Source: Fimadaptatus sp963928645
Lineage (GTDB): Bacteria > Bacillota > Clostridia > Christensenellales > Aristaeellaceae
DNA: 16,862 nt
Assembly: GCA_963928645.1 (NCBI GenBank)
Contig: CAWVGT010000133.1
Coordinates: 1 to 16,862 of the forward strand
Reading direction: 5' to 3'
Shown here: positions 1 through 7,927 of the stretch, one piece after another
How positions within the stretch are numbered: the first letter of the stretch is position 1
Layout of the letters: every line of letters starts with the position of its first letter
The notes under the pieces: model-generated
Told to the model about the DNA's origin: nothing
Seen by the model: the letters and a program-made list of their open reading frames with translations, nothing else
The model's database searches: none
Translations under genes and position numbers: made by a program

Positions 1-617
1 GCGTCTTGCTTCGACTTGGCGAATCGCATATAAAATGACGTCCACTCGTCTTTGCAGAATACGGAGCTGAGGAAGTCCTTCGAGATAACGGGAATCAAGA
101 CCTTGGACGTTTCCAGGCCGGTATTGATCTTTTCAACGATGTTTTCCCCGAGCTCAATGGACCAGTCATCCAGGAAAACGTCATAGCCGATCTCCTTCAA
201 GTCCGTGGCAAGGCACCTCGAAAACTCGAGATCGCTTGAGGAGTGCGATATAAAGACGGACACGGGATACAACGGCTTAAGATACATAAGGTTGATGTAC
301 TTTTCATTCAGTATGCTCTCGGCCAGCAGAAGTTCAGATAGAAGCTGCGTGCAAAGCGGATAATTGATCGTCGCCTTGGAGGCGGCGCGCATTCTTCCAA
401 TCTGCTCTTCTAATTGTTTGATGCGGCTCAGCAGATCAAATGTAGGGATGTCGTTGCTCAAGGAACGAAGGGGAACCTCGTCCCATCCGTCAAGGCATAA
501 AAGCATATCGCCCCAGTAAACGATTCCCTTCTTGCCGGTTTCATTCTCGTCATCGTAACAACCAATGCGTCCCTTGTGTTTCCCCTGAGTGACAATGACT
601 GGTCCATATTCCAGCAT
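1..617 (-). CDS. TIR-domain protein, C-terminus cut by the window start
   Basis: This reading frame is open from ATG at 617 to the window edge, giving 205 codons without a stop. Residues 1-50 contain a KOW-like stretch (VIVTQGKHKGRIGCYDDE), followed by a short helical linker with RIKQLEEQIGRM at about 65-75. A TIR domain begins near residue 115: box 1 is VFISHSSSD, the BB-loop region is DVFLDDWSIELGENI, and SKDFLSSVFCKDEW follows, with the Glu at the position of the catalytic glutamate of TIR NADases. Bacterial TIR proteins of this kind usually cleave NAD+ or make signalling nucleotides in antiphage immunity, but no partner gene is visible here, so that role is inferred. An AAGGGG ribosome binding site precedes the ATG by about 9 nt. 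The gene is clearly lower in GC than the genes at right, which fits horizontal transfer. The fold call is firm; the function is not. Confidence 0.85.
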   Translation of the reverse strand, partial: MLEYGPVIVTQGKHKGRIGCYDDENETGKKGIVYWGDMLLCLDGWDEVPLRSLSNDIPTFDLLSRIKQLEEQIGRMRAASKATINYPLCTQLLSELLLAESILNEKYINLMYLKPLYPVSVFISHSSSDLEFSRCLATDLKEIGYDVFLDDWSIELGENIVEKINTGLETSKVLIPVISKDFLSSVFCKDEWTSFYMRFAKSKQD

Positions 618-727
618 AATCAGCAACCCCTTTGTGTTCAAATGCGCCGCAAAAGTCGCTTTGGTATCCTCGTGCGAATTGCCATATTGCATATCAAAGG
701 ATACGATAAAGCGCCAAATAAGAATAT

Positions 728-753
728 GACCTGAATCCCTGCGGATTCAGGTC
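728..753 (-). terminator. Rho-independent-type terminator after tRNA-Ala
   Basis: A perfect 11-bp inverted repeat (GACCTGAATCC / GGATTCAGGTC) with a 4-nt loop lies 5 nt beyond the encoded CCA of the tRNA. On the minus strand it is followed by an AT-rich run (ATATTCTTATTT) rather than a clean U-tract. It sits between the tRNA and the TIR gene, so it probably ends the tRNA transcript. Confidence 0.7.
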
Positions 754-758
754 GATCG

Positions 759-834
759 TGGTGGAGCGTAGGGGATTCGAACCCCTGACCTCAACGATGC
801 GAACGTTGCGCGCTACCAACTGTGCTAACGCCCC
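759..834 (-). tRNA. tRNA-Ala (anticodon CGC), CCA encoded
   Basis: The minus strand folds as a full cloverleaf. The acceptor GGGGCGT pairs with ACGCTCC, including a G3-U70 wobble, the main alanine identity signal. The anticodon stem is CAACG/CGTTG around the loop TTCGCAT (anticodon CGC, reading GCG). The T-arm is AGGGG-TTCGAAT-CCCCT. The discriminator base is A and CCA is encoded at 759-761. The D-stem (GCAC/GCGC) carries one A-C mismatch. The gene lies downstream of a decayed tRNA copy and a consensus promoter. Confidence 0.93.
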
Positions 835-919
835 AAATTTCTTCGATGAATTTTGTGCAGATTCACCATTCAACTGCTTGACCGATTTTCACGGTCTCGG
901 GGATAAAGTACGGAAGGCT

Positions 920-945
920 CGTTCTACCAACTGTGCTAATGCCCC
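920..945 (-). pseudogene. 5' half of a second tRNA-Ala-like gene (remnant)
   Basis: The minus strand starts GGGGCATTAGCACAGTTGG and continues through the D-loop, matching the 5' 22 nt of the intact tRNA-Ala at 21 of 22 positions. It then diverges, and no matching anticodon arm, T-arm or 3' acceptor is found before the intact tRNA. Its D-stem has also lost pairing. It lies between the promoter at 979-1007 and the intact tRNA, so it is transcribed as leader. It could be a decayed tandem tRNA or an attachment-site scar. Confidence 0.65.
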
Positions 946-978
946 ATACGCCATATTCAACTCGCAAGAACAATATAA

Positions 979-1007
979 ATTATACCACTACTCCCGGAAT
1001 CAGTCAA
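979..1007 (-). promoter_or_regulatory. Sigma-A-type promoter for the tRNA-Ala transcript
   Basis: On the minus strand, TTGACT (1002-1007) and TATAAT (979-984) are separated by exactly 17 bp, with TGG just before the -10 (extended -10). Transcription would start near 972 and run through the tRNA remnant into tRNA-Ala. Confidence 0.8.
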
Positions 1008-1020
1008 TACCCCAAATGGT

Positions 1021-1424
1021 AAAGTGCAGGTTAATTCACCGGTGTCATGTACACGATTTGGAAAGTGCTGCGTGTGAAGCGCGCCTGGCTGGCCGTGCTA
1101 AAGGCGCCAATGCAACCGGCAGCTCTCGAAAAACTCCAGGACAGACGCTGCGCCGATACTCGACCGCTGCGATTATGCGCAATCGCAGCGCGCTGTCCGA
1201 TCAACCGCAGGTTCCATGTCCAATCTCATGTACCAGCCGGCCTACGCTGGATATGGGCGCGCGCGAATGACACTATAATCCACATGCCTGTTCACACGCA
1301 GCTCACTGCATGCCTTACGCCGGTCGCCAGGCCGGTTTATTGCGGTACATATCCGACGCGCGATCCGATCGTCTATCGCGCGTCGCACAGTGCCCACGGT
1401 TTTCTGCAACCAGCGCCAACCAGA
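1021..1424. other. Intergenic stretch with no recognisable gene
   Basis: No reading frame here looks like a protein: the open frames are Arg/Cys/Pro-rich and lack ribosome binding sites. The only clear structure is a hairpin at 1165-1190. Confidence 0.6.
1165..1190. repeat. Isolated 10-bp hairpin
   Basis: A perfect inverted repeat, CGCTGCGATT / AATCGCAGCG, encloses a 6-nt loop (ATGCGC). No T-tract follows on either strand, and no gene ends next to it. The sequence GCTGCGAT recurs in the loop of the 33-bp hairpins at 11835 and 12053, which may be chance. Confidence 0.6.
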
Positions 1425-1453
1425 TTGCTAGATCGCCCAGGTCATGATAAAAT
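1425..1453 (+). promoter_or_regulatory. Promoter of the M3 peptidase gene
   Basis: TTGCTA (1425-1430) and TAAAAT (1448-1453) are separated by 17 bp, which puts the transcription start near 1460 and gives a leader of about 30 nt before the start codon. Confidence 0.55.
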
Positions 1454-1490
1454 AAACTAACCCCACCAATCACCAAGGAGGTGCAAGCTG

Positions 1491-3380
1491 TTGAAACAGT
1501 TGAGCATATCGCGCGCCGCCCGGCGTGGGCTGAAGCAACTGGTCTGCCTGGCGCTGGCGCTGCTGTGCGGCATTGTCGGCACGGCGTGCGCGGGGGAGTA
1601 TCCCACCGCCTGGGATACCTCGCAGCTCTATGCCGATGCCGACGCATGGCGCGCCGATTATCAGCGCGCGCTGCAGTTGATACAGGGCCACTCGGATTAC
1701 CGCGGCCGGCTCGCCGATGCCGACGTGCTGCGCGAATACCTGGATGTGTTTTACATGGGCGAGCTCACCCAAATCGAGACGCGTCTGTACCTCTATGCCG
1801 CGCTGGGCAATAGCCGGGATCCCGCCGATCCCACGTTTACTGAGCTTATGGCGCTGTTTGCGCAGCTCGAGTACGAGGAAAACCGGCTGAGCGCGTTCGT
1901 CGAGCCCGAGCTGGCTGCGCTGTCGCTCGAGGAGCGCCGCCAGCTGTTTGCCGATCCGGCGCTGGCCGATTATGCGTATGCGTTTGACGAGCTGCTAAGT
2001 GGCGAGCGCGAGCCGCTGAGCGAGGCCGAGCTCGAGCTGCTGGCCACGCTGCAGCCCGCGTTGGGCTGCGCCGACGACGTGTACACCATACTCGCTAACC
2101 TGGAGCTGGCTGCGCCCGAGATAACCATGCCCGACGGCCAGCGCCGCACGCTGGATGGCGCGCTGTACAGCCAGGTGCTCTCCGGCGACTACTCGCGCGA
2201 GTTCAAGGCCGAATGCTACGACGCGCTGGCGGGCGCGTATGGCGAGCATGCGCACACGTTCGCGGCGCTGCTGGACGAGTGCATGTCGCAGAACTGGGCG
2301 CTGGCGCGGGTGTACGGCTATGACAGCGCGCGCGCGGCTGCGCTGGCGGTCGACGACGTCGACGAGGGCATATATGAGCTGGTGATATCGGCCGCGCGCG
2401 CCGGCGCAGGCGAGTTCCAACGCTATCTGAGCGCGCATGGGAGCGGGCTGGGGCTGGAGACGCAGTACGCGTTCGAGCTGTGGACGAGCCTGGCGCCGTA
2501 TGCGCCCGAGGCGCTTGACTACGGCGCCGCGGTCGACCAGGTGCGCGCGGCGCTGAGCGCGCTGGGCGACGGCTATGTCGGCATATTCGACCAGATCGTC
2601 AGCGGCGGGCAGATTGACGTGTACCCTGCCGCCAACAAGCCCTCGGGCTCGTTCACGCTGGCGCTGGGCGAGGAGTACCTGCCGTTTGTAATGCTCAACT
2701 TCACCGGCTCGCCCGACGACGCCTGCACGCTCGCGCACGAGCTGGGCCATGCGGTGTGCGGGCGCATGTCGGCGCTGGCGCAGCCCGGGTTGTACGAGCA
2801 GTCGAGCGTGGCCGTGCAGGAGACGGTCGCGCTGGTCAACGAGCTGCTGTACTGCCAAAGCCGCATCGATGCGGCGACCAGCGACGCCGAGCGGCTGTAC
2901 TATATAGAGTACGCGCTCCGGGCGTTTTCGGACGCGTTCTTCGTGCAGGCGCTGTACGCCGAGTTTGAGGAGCGCGCGTATGCGACGATAGAGGCCGGCG
3001 GCGCGCTGGACGCCGAGGCGCTGAGCGCCGACTGGAGCGCGCTGCACGCGGACTACTACGGCGATTCGGTCGCATTTGGCGAGAACAGTCGCTACCTGTG
3101 GGCGGCGCTGCCCCATCTGTACTATGGGTATTATGTGTACAATTACGCCGTGGCGGCGAGTTGCGCCGCGGTGCTGTGCGCCGGGCTGCGCGACGGCGGC
3201 TCGGACGCGCTGGCCGACTATATGGAGCTGCTGAGCGCGGGCAGCTCGGCCGCGCCCGCCGAGCTGCTGGCGGCGGCCGGCGCGGATCCGCTTGATCCGG
3301 CCACGTATGATGCGGCGCTGGAGTATTTTGCGGTGCTGGTGGACGAATATGAGGCGCTGATCGCTTCATGCGTCGGGTGA
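1491..3380 (+). CDS. Exported M3-family (PepF-like) zinc oligoendopeptidase
   Basis: The protein has 629 residues. The TTG start at 1491 follows AAGGAGGTG (1475-1483) at 7 nt. Residues 1-35 form a signal peptide: Arg/Lys-rich, then a Leu/Ala core, then TACA-GEYP, which fits signal peptidase I cleavage after ACA; a weak lipobox (GTAC) is the alternative. The zinc site is HELGH (H416, E417, H420), with the third ligand probably E444 in VQETVALVNE, the spacing normal for M3 peptidases. The C-terminal block PHLYYGYYVYNYAVAAS matches the substrate-binding region of oligoendopeptidase F. It should cleave short peptides. PepF enzymes are usually cytoplasmic, so an export signal suggests peptide processing outside the membrane. 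The gene is alone, with its own promoter, and its length is normal for the family plus a signal peptide. The M3 call is firm; the substrates are unknown. Confidence 0.92.
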   Translation: MKQLSISRAARRGLKQLVCLALALLCGIVGTACAGEYPTAWDTSQLYADADAWRADYQRALQLIQGHSDYRGRLADADVLREYLDVFYMGELTQIETRLYLYAALGNSRDPADPTFTELMALFAQLEYEENRLSAFVEPELAALSLEERRQLFADPALADYAYAFDELLSGEREPLSEAELELLATLQPALGCADDVYTILANLELAAPEITMPDGQRRTLDGALYSQVLSGDYSREFKAECYDALAGAYGEHAHTFAALLDECMSQNWALARVYGYDSARAAALAVDDVDEGIYELVISAARAGAGEFQRYLSAHGSGLGLETQYAFELWTSLAPYAPEALDYGAAVDQVRAALSALGDGYVGIFDQIVSGGQIDVYPAANKPSGSFTLALGEEYLPFVMLNFTGSPDDACTLAHELGHAVCGRMSALAQPGLYEQSSVAVQETVALVNELLYCQSRIDAATSDAERLYYIEYALRAFSDAFFVQALYAEFEERAYATIEAGGALDAEALSADWSALHADYYGDSVAFGENSRYLWAALPHLYYGYYVYNYAVAASCAAVLCAGLRDGGSDALADYMELLSAGSSAAPAELLAAAGADPLDPATYDAALEYFAVLVDEYEALIASCVG

Positions 3381-3972
3381 AGCGGAGGGGAGCGGGGCGG
3401 AAGCAGTGCAGGCGCGCTTCGGTTGATGGCGCGTGGGTACGCGTTTGCGCTCGCCTGTTGCTCGGAGGCATGCCCGTGCGGATCATCCGTTGCATCGAGT
3501 GACATACTATTTTGAGAGCGGCGCGCTTAGGCCGGTTGTTTGCCCAAGCGCGCCGCATTCGTTTGCGCTCTTGAGCGTATGCGCGCTGGATGCCGCCGGC
3601 CATGCGAGCAGCTGCCCGTGGTGCGCGGAGCAAATCTATCGGCATATGGTTCGAGCATCGTCCGTTTGCCTGGCAACTCATCTGAAGCGGCGCGTTCCGG
3701 CTGGGTTCAGCGGCGTTTCGCTTTGCCGTATGGGCATGAGTGCTCATGATTTCGCGCATGCCGCGCGCTTTCGCAATAAATAACGCGAAACTAACCTTAA
3801 GCCGTACGGCCGCGTGCCCGGCCTGGCGCGCTCCAACGCAGCTGTGCGCACCAAAATCTGCCGGCGCTTGGCGGGATTACTCAGTCTGCACTTAACATTG
3901 GCGCCCTGCCAGCGACTTTATTGTCGCCAACATGGCAAACTTGCGCGCTTGTGTTTCGCAGCATTAACCCAA
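3381..3972. other. Intergenic stretch with no recognisable gene
   Basis: The open frames in this gap (for example 3433-3783) give low-complexity Arg/Ala/Cys-rich translations without ribosome binding sites or known motifs. A 7-bp inverted repeat (CGCTTCA/TGAAGCG) overlaps the end of the peptidase gene but has no T-tract. The right part (about 3790-3980) may hold a worn copy of the repeat element found at 11.5-14.2 kb. Confidence 0.5.
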
Positions 3973-3983
3973 TTGTCAAAATG

Positions 3984-3995
3984 CAAGGTACCTTG
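3984..3995. promoter_or_regulatory. Candidate operator: 12-bp palindrome over the -35 box
   Basis: CAAGGTACCTTG is a perfect palindrome whose last three bases are the first three of the -35 hexamer TTGACA. A wider inverted pair, TTGTCAA (3973-3979) and TTGACAA (3993-3999), also frames it. A repressor bound here would block the promoter of the ABC exporter operon. No regulator gene is adjacent, so the binding protein is unknown. Confidence 0.45.
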
Positions 3996-4021
3996 ACAAC
4001 TGCGGCTGGCGGCGCTATAAT
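3993..4021 (+). promoter_or_regulatory. Consensus promoter of the ABC exporter operon
   Basis: TTGACA (3993-3998) and TATAAT (4016-4021) are both perfect consensus hexamers with a 17-bp spacer. Transcription would begin near 4028, leaving an unusually long leader of about 220 nt before the first exporter gene. Such a strong core promoter usually needs repression or attenuation downstream. Confidence 0.85.
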
Positions 4022-4051
4022 CTACAAAAGTGGGCGAAAGGGGGCGGTGGA

Positions 4052-4189
4052 ATGAAACTGCGCGTCGCGCAAAAGGCGCGGCGGTGGAGAGCGGCATCGG
4101 CACAGGGCGAACCACAGGCGGACGGTCGCTGTACGCCGCGGGCTGCCGGCATGGCGGATAAACTGAATACTGTGTCAGGCGACGAGTAG
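4052..4189 (+). CDS. Possible 45-residue leader peptide of the exporter operon
   Basis: An ATG frame of 45 codons starts about 25 nt into the predicted transcript, preceded by AAAGGGGG at 7 nt. It ends in TAG 60 nt before the exporter start. The peptide is basic (MKLRVAQKARRWRAASAQ at the start) and matches no family known to me. Behind it a weak stem (4189-4197 with 4212-4220, including G-U pairs) precedes a T-rich run at 4226-4235, as in a leaky attenuator. In Bacillus subtilis the bmrCD exporter genes follow a short translated leader, bmrB, that controls them by attenuation, so the same layout is plausible. It may equally be a chance frame. Confidence 0.3.
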   Translation: MKLRVAQKARRWRAASAQGEPQADGRCTPRAAGMADKLNTVSGDE

Positions 4190-4249
4190 TGTGCATCACG
4201 TAAATCCGGTCGATGTGCGCTGCGCTTTGTTTTTTGGGAAAGGGATGAT

Positions 4250-6001
4250 ATGCGGATGATAAGACAGCTGGCTGGGAGCATACGCGAGTACAAGCGCGCC
4301 TCGATCGCGACGCCGCTGCTGGTGAGCGGCGAGGTCGTGATGGAGTGCGTGATACCGTTTCTGATAGCGAATCTGGTAAACGAGGTCAGCGCGGGCTGCG
4401 ACATGAACGAGATACTGCGCTATGGCGCGCTGCTGGTGTGCATGGCGGGGCTGTCGCTGCTGTTCGGCGCGCTGGCGGGCATAACCTGCTCCACGGCGTC
4501 GTGCGGGCTGGCGCGCAACCTCAGGCGCGACATGTTCTACAGCGTGCAGGGGTTTTCGTTTGAAAACATAGATCACTTCATGACCTCGTCGCTGGTCACG
4601 CGCATGACCACCGATGTGACCAACGTGCAAAACGCCTACATGATGATAATCCGCACTGCGATACGCGCGCCGTTCATGCTGGTGTTCGCGTTCGTTATGG
4701 CGTTTTATATGGGCGGGCGCATGGCGTGGATATTCCTGTTCGTGGTGCCGGTGCTGGGCGTGGGGCTGGCGCTGGTGGTGCGCAAGACGATGCCGCTGTT
4801 CAAGCGCGTGTTCAAAAAGTACGACCGGCTGAACAGCTCGATACAGGAAAACGTCCGGGCCATGCGCGTGGTCAAGTCGTTCGTGCGTGAGGACTACGAG
4901 CAGACCAAGTTCAACGCCGCGGCCGCGGACGTGTGCGCCGACTTTACGCGCGCCGAGCGCATACTGGCGCTCAATAGCCCGATGATGCAGTTCTGCATAT
5001 ACGCCGTCATGGTGTTCGTGATGTCGTTTGGCTCGTATATGGTCATAACGTCGCGCGGGCTGGATCTGAACGTGGGGCAGATGTCGGCGCTGCTGACCTA
5101 CAGCTTCATGATGCTCAGCAGCCTGATGATGCTGTCGATGGTGTTTGCGATGATAACGATGGCGGGCGAGTCGGGCAAGCGCATCGCCGAGGTGCTGGGC
5201 GAGCGCAGCACGCTGTCCAATCCGCCGCAGCCTGCATACGAGATAGCCGACGGCTCGATCGACTTTGACCACGTGAGCTTCAAGTACTCCAAGGACGCCG
5301 AGCGCATGGTGCTAAACGACATCGACCTGCACATACGCTCGGGCGAGACGATAGGCATAATCGGCGGCACCGGCTCGTCCAAGTCGTCGCTGGTGCAGCT
5401 GATATCGCGGCTGTACGACGCAACCGAGGGCACGGTCAAGGTCGGCGGGCGCGACGTGCGCGAATACGACCTGGACGCGCTGCGCAACCAGGTCGCCATG
5501 GTGCTGCAAAAGAACATACTGTTCTCGGGCACGATAAAGGAGAACCTGCGCTGGGGCGACAAGCACGCCACCGACGCGGAGCTGGAGCACGTGTGCCGGC
5601 TCGCGTGCGCCGACGAGTTCATAAGCCAGTTCCCCGCCGGCTACGACACATACATAGAGCAGGGCGGCACCAATGTGTCCGGCGGCCAGAAGCAGCGGCT
5701 GTGCATCGCGCGCGCGCTGCTCAAGCGCCCCAAGATACTGATACTGGACGACTCGACCAGCGCCGTGGACACGCGCACCGACGCGCGCATACGCCGCGCG
5801 CTGCGCGAGTACATACCCGAGACGACCAAGCTTATAATCGCCCAGCGCACCGCCTCGGTCGAGGACGCCGACCGCATAATCGTGATGGACGGCGGCCGAA
5901 TAGACGCGGTGGGCACACACGCAGAGCTGCTGCGCTCCAACGCGATATACCGGGAGATATACACCTCCCAGAACAAGGAGGGCGATCAGATTGAGCAGTA
6001 A
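4250..6001 (+). CDS. Heterodimeric ABC exporter, half-transporter with degenerate ATPase site
   Basis: This 583-residue protein has a six-helix membrane domain (about 15-300) fused to an ATPase domain (about 335-575), the normal half-exporter length. The Walker A motif is GGTGSSKSS (372-380, K378), with Ser for the usual Gly before Lys. The signature is VSGGQ (476-480). Walker B is ILILDD, ending D500-D501, so the catalytic Glu is replaced by Asp; the H-loop reads IIAQR, with Gln for His. These changes mark the non-hydrolysing subunit of heterodimeric type IV exporters such as BmrCD/YheIH, LmrCD and TM287/288. The gene overlaps the next one by 11 bp, and the partner supplies the intact site. 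ATG 4250 is chosen because AAAGGG lies 6 nt upstream; ATG 4256 is possible. The substrate is probably a drug or amphiphile, which cannot be told from sequence. Confidence 0.93.
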   Translation: MRMIRQLAGSIREYKRASIATPLLVSGEVVMECVIPFLIANLVNEVSAGCDMNEILRYGALLVCMAGLSLLFGALAGITCSTASCGLARNLRRDMFYSVQGFSFENIDHFMTSSLVTRMTTDVTNVQNAYMMIIRTAIRAPFMLVFAFVMAFYMGGRMAWIFLFVVPVLGVGLALVVRKTMPLFKRVFKKYDRLNSSIQENVRAMRVVKSFVREDYEQTKFNAAAADVCADFTRAERILALNSPMMQFCIYAVMVFVMSFGSYMVITSRGLDLNVGQMSALLTYSFMMLSSLMMLSMVFAMITMAGESGKRIAEVLGERSTLSNPPQPAYEIADGSIDFDHVSFKYSKDAERMVLNDIDLHIRSGETIGIIGGTGSSKSSLVQLISRLYDATEGTVKVGGRDVREYDLDALRNQVAMVLQKNILFSGTIKENLRWGDKHATDAELEHVCRLACADEFISQFPAGYDTYIEQGGTNVSGGQKQRLCIARALLKRPKILILDDSTSAVDTRTDARIRRALREYIPETTKLIIAQRTASVEDADRIIVMDGGRIDAVGTHAELLRSNAIYREIYTSQNKEGDQIEQ

Positions 6002-7895
6002 CAGAGTCACTAAGCCGTCCCGCACCAGCACGCTGCTGCGGCTGCTCGGGCTGATGCGGTCGTTCTATCCGGTGATGCTGCCGGTCGCGGTGTTTTGCAT
6101 AGTGTTCAACGCCGTGATAAGCTCGCTGCCCTCGGTGTTCATGCAAAACGTGATAGCTTTGGTCGAATCCAGCTTCGAGTCGGGCGACTGGGCTTCGGTC
6201 AGCGGCCAGATATTGGGGCTGGTGGGGCTGCTGGCCATGTTCTATGTGCTGTCGCTGGCGGCGGGCTTCGCGTTCAACCAGCTGATGGCGATAATCACCC
6301 AGGGTACGCTGATGAAGCTGCGCGAGCGCATGTTCGGCGGCATGCAGCGCCTGCAGATCAAGTACTTCGATGCGAACAACCACGGCGACATAATGAGCTA
6401 TTACACCAACGACATAGATACGCTCCGGCAGATGGTGTCGCAGAGCTTTCCGCAGCTGCTGGTGTCCACGGTCACTGTTATCACGGTATTCAGCATAATG
6501 ATATACTACTGCGTGTGGCTGACCGCGGTGGTCGTGGCGGGCGTGGTGTGCATGGCGCTGTTGATACGCAGGATCGGCGGCCGGTCGGCGGCCCACTACA
6601 TGCGCCAGCAGCGCGCGATAGGCGACGTCGAGGGCTTCGTGGAGGAGATGATGAACGGCCAGAAGGTCATCAAGGTGTTCTGCCACGAGCGCGAGAGCGA
6701 GCAGGCGTTTGACCGGCTCAACGACGAGCTGTTCGAGCAGTCGCGCAACGCCAACCGCTATGCCAACATACTAGGCCCGATACTCAACAACGTGGGCAAC
6801 GTGCTCTACGTGCTGGTCGCGATAGCCGGCGGGCTGCTGCTGCTGGGCGGCGCGCCCAACGTGAGCCTGTCGGGCCTGCCGATAGGCATTAGCATTGTCG
6901 TGCCGTTCCTCAACATGACCAAGCAGTTTGCCGGCAGCATCAACCAGGTGTCGCACCAGGTCAACGCGGTGGTCATGGGCATGGCCGGCGCGCAGCGCAT
7001 ATTCGACCTGATGGGCGAGCAGCCCGAGCAGGACGAGGGCTATGTGACGCTGGTCAACGCCCGCGAGACGCCCGACGGCCTGACCGAGTGCGCCGAGCGC
7101 ACCGGCATATGGGCCTGGAAGCACCCGCACCGCGCCGACGGTACCACGACATATACCCGGCTGACCGGCGACGTGCGGCTGTTCGATGTGGACTTCGAGT
7201 ACGAGCCCGGCAAGCCCGTGCTGCACAACATAACGCTGTACGCCAAGCCCGGCCAGAAGGTCGCGTTCGTGGGCGCGACCGGCGCGGGCAAGACCACCAT
7301 AACCAACCTGCTCAACCGCTTCTACGACATAGCCGACGGCAAGATACGCTACGACGGCATAAACATAAACAAGATCTGCAAGCGCGACCTGCGGCATTCG
7401 CTGGGCATAGTGCTGCAGGATGTGAACCTTTTCACCGGCACGGTGATGGACAACATACGCTATGGCAAGCTCGACGCGAGCGAGGAGGAGTGCGTCGCGG
7501 CGGCGCGGCTGGCCGGCGCGGACGACTTCATACGCCGCTTGCCCCAGGGCTATCAGACCATGTTGACCGAAAACGGCGCCAACCTGTCGCAGGGCCAGCG
7601 CCAGCTGCTGTCGATAGCGCGCGTGGCGGTGGCCGACCCGCCGGTGATGATACTGGACGAGGCCACTTCGTCCATAGACACCCGCACCGAGGCCATAGTG
7701 CAGCGCGGCATGGACGCGCTGATGGAGGGCCGCACTGTGTTCGTGATCGCACATAGGCTGTCCACGGTCAAGAACTCGGATGTGATAATCGTGCTGGATC
7801 ACGGCCGCATAATCGAGCGCGGCACGCATGCGGAGCTGCTGGACAAGAAGGGCCAGTATTACCAGCTCTACACCGGCGCGTTCGAGCTGGAGTAA
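5991..7895 (+). CDS. Heterodimeric ABC exporter, half-transporter with intact ATPase site
   Basis: This 634-residue partner of the preceding gene starts at TTG 5991 behind AAGGAGGG (5975-5982), inside the end of the upstream frame, so translation is coupled. It has a six-helix membrane domain (about 20-330) and an ATPase domain (about 390-630). Walker A is GATGAGKT (428-435, K434). Walker B is VMILDE with catalytic E557, and the H-loop is VIAHR with H588, all canonical. Its signature is LSQGQ (532-536) instead of LSGGQ. That motif faces the degenerate Walker site of the partner, so both changes fall in the same composite site. An insert of about 45 residues between the membrane and ATPase domains (near 345-390) makes it longer than its partner. 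Export of drugs or toxic compounds is the likely role. Confidence 0.93.
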   Translation: MSSNRVTKPSRTSTLLRLLGLMRSFYPVMLPVAVFCIVFNAVISSLPSVFMQNVIALVESSFESGDWASVSGQILGLVGLLAMFYVLSLAAGFAFNQLMAIITQGTLMKLRERMFGGMQRLQIKYFDANNHGDIMSYYTNDIDTLRQMVSQSFPQLLVSTVTVITVFSIMIYYCVWLTAVVVAGVVCMALLIRRIGGRSAAHYMRQQRAIGDVEGFVEEMMNGQKVIKVFCHERESEQAFDRLNDELFEQSRNANRYANILGPILNNVGNVLYVLVAIAGGLLLLGGAPNVSLSGLPIGISIVVPFLNMTKQFAGSINQVSHQVNAVVMGMAGAQRIFDLMGEQPEQDEGYVTLVNARETPDGLTECAERTGIWAWKHPHRADGTTTYTRLTGDVRLFDVDFEYEPGKPVLHNITLYAKPGQKVAFVGATGAGKTTITNLLNRFYDIADGKIRYDGININKICKRDLRHSLGIVLQDVNLFTGTVMDNIRYGKLDASEEECVAAARLAGADDFIRRLPQGYQTMLTENGANLSQGQRQLLSIARVAVADPPVMILDEATSSIDTRTEAIVQRGMDALMEGRTVFVIAHRLSTVKNSDVIIVLDHGRIIERGTHAELLDKKGQYYQLYTGAFELE

Positions 7896-7927
7896 AGCGA
7901 GACCAACGCCAGAGGAGGAGTTGAAGT

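Noticed and set aside
1139..1198. Another copy of the MITE-type hairpin arrangement around 1165-1190
   Set aside because: GGACAG and CTGTCC flank the hairpin, but asymmetrically (20 nt and 2 nt away), and the TTGACAAA ends are absent.
758..1270. 170-codon plus-strand frame beginning MVERRGFEPLTS
   Set aside because: The start is the antisense of tRNA-Ala (the RRGFEPLTS string is a common artefact of translated tRNA genes), and the rest has no family features or ribosome binding site.
1995..3116. Long minus-strand frame opposite the M3 peptidase
   Set aside because: It is an antisense shadow in GC-rich coding DNA; the translation is Arg/Gln/His/Val-rich with no motif, whereas the plus strand has a complete peptidase.
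3433..3783. 116-codon plus-strand frame after the peptidase gene
   Set aside because: There is no ribosome binding site, the composition is Cys/Arg/Ser-rich, and no recognisable domain is present.
4196..5272. Long minus-strand frame opposite the first ABC gene
   Set aside because: Antisense shadow with a His/Arg/Gln-rich translation; the sense strand is a clear ABC exporter.
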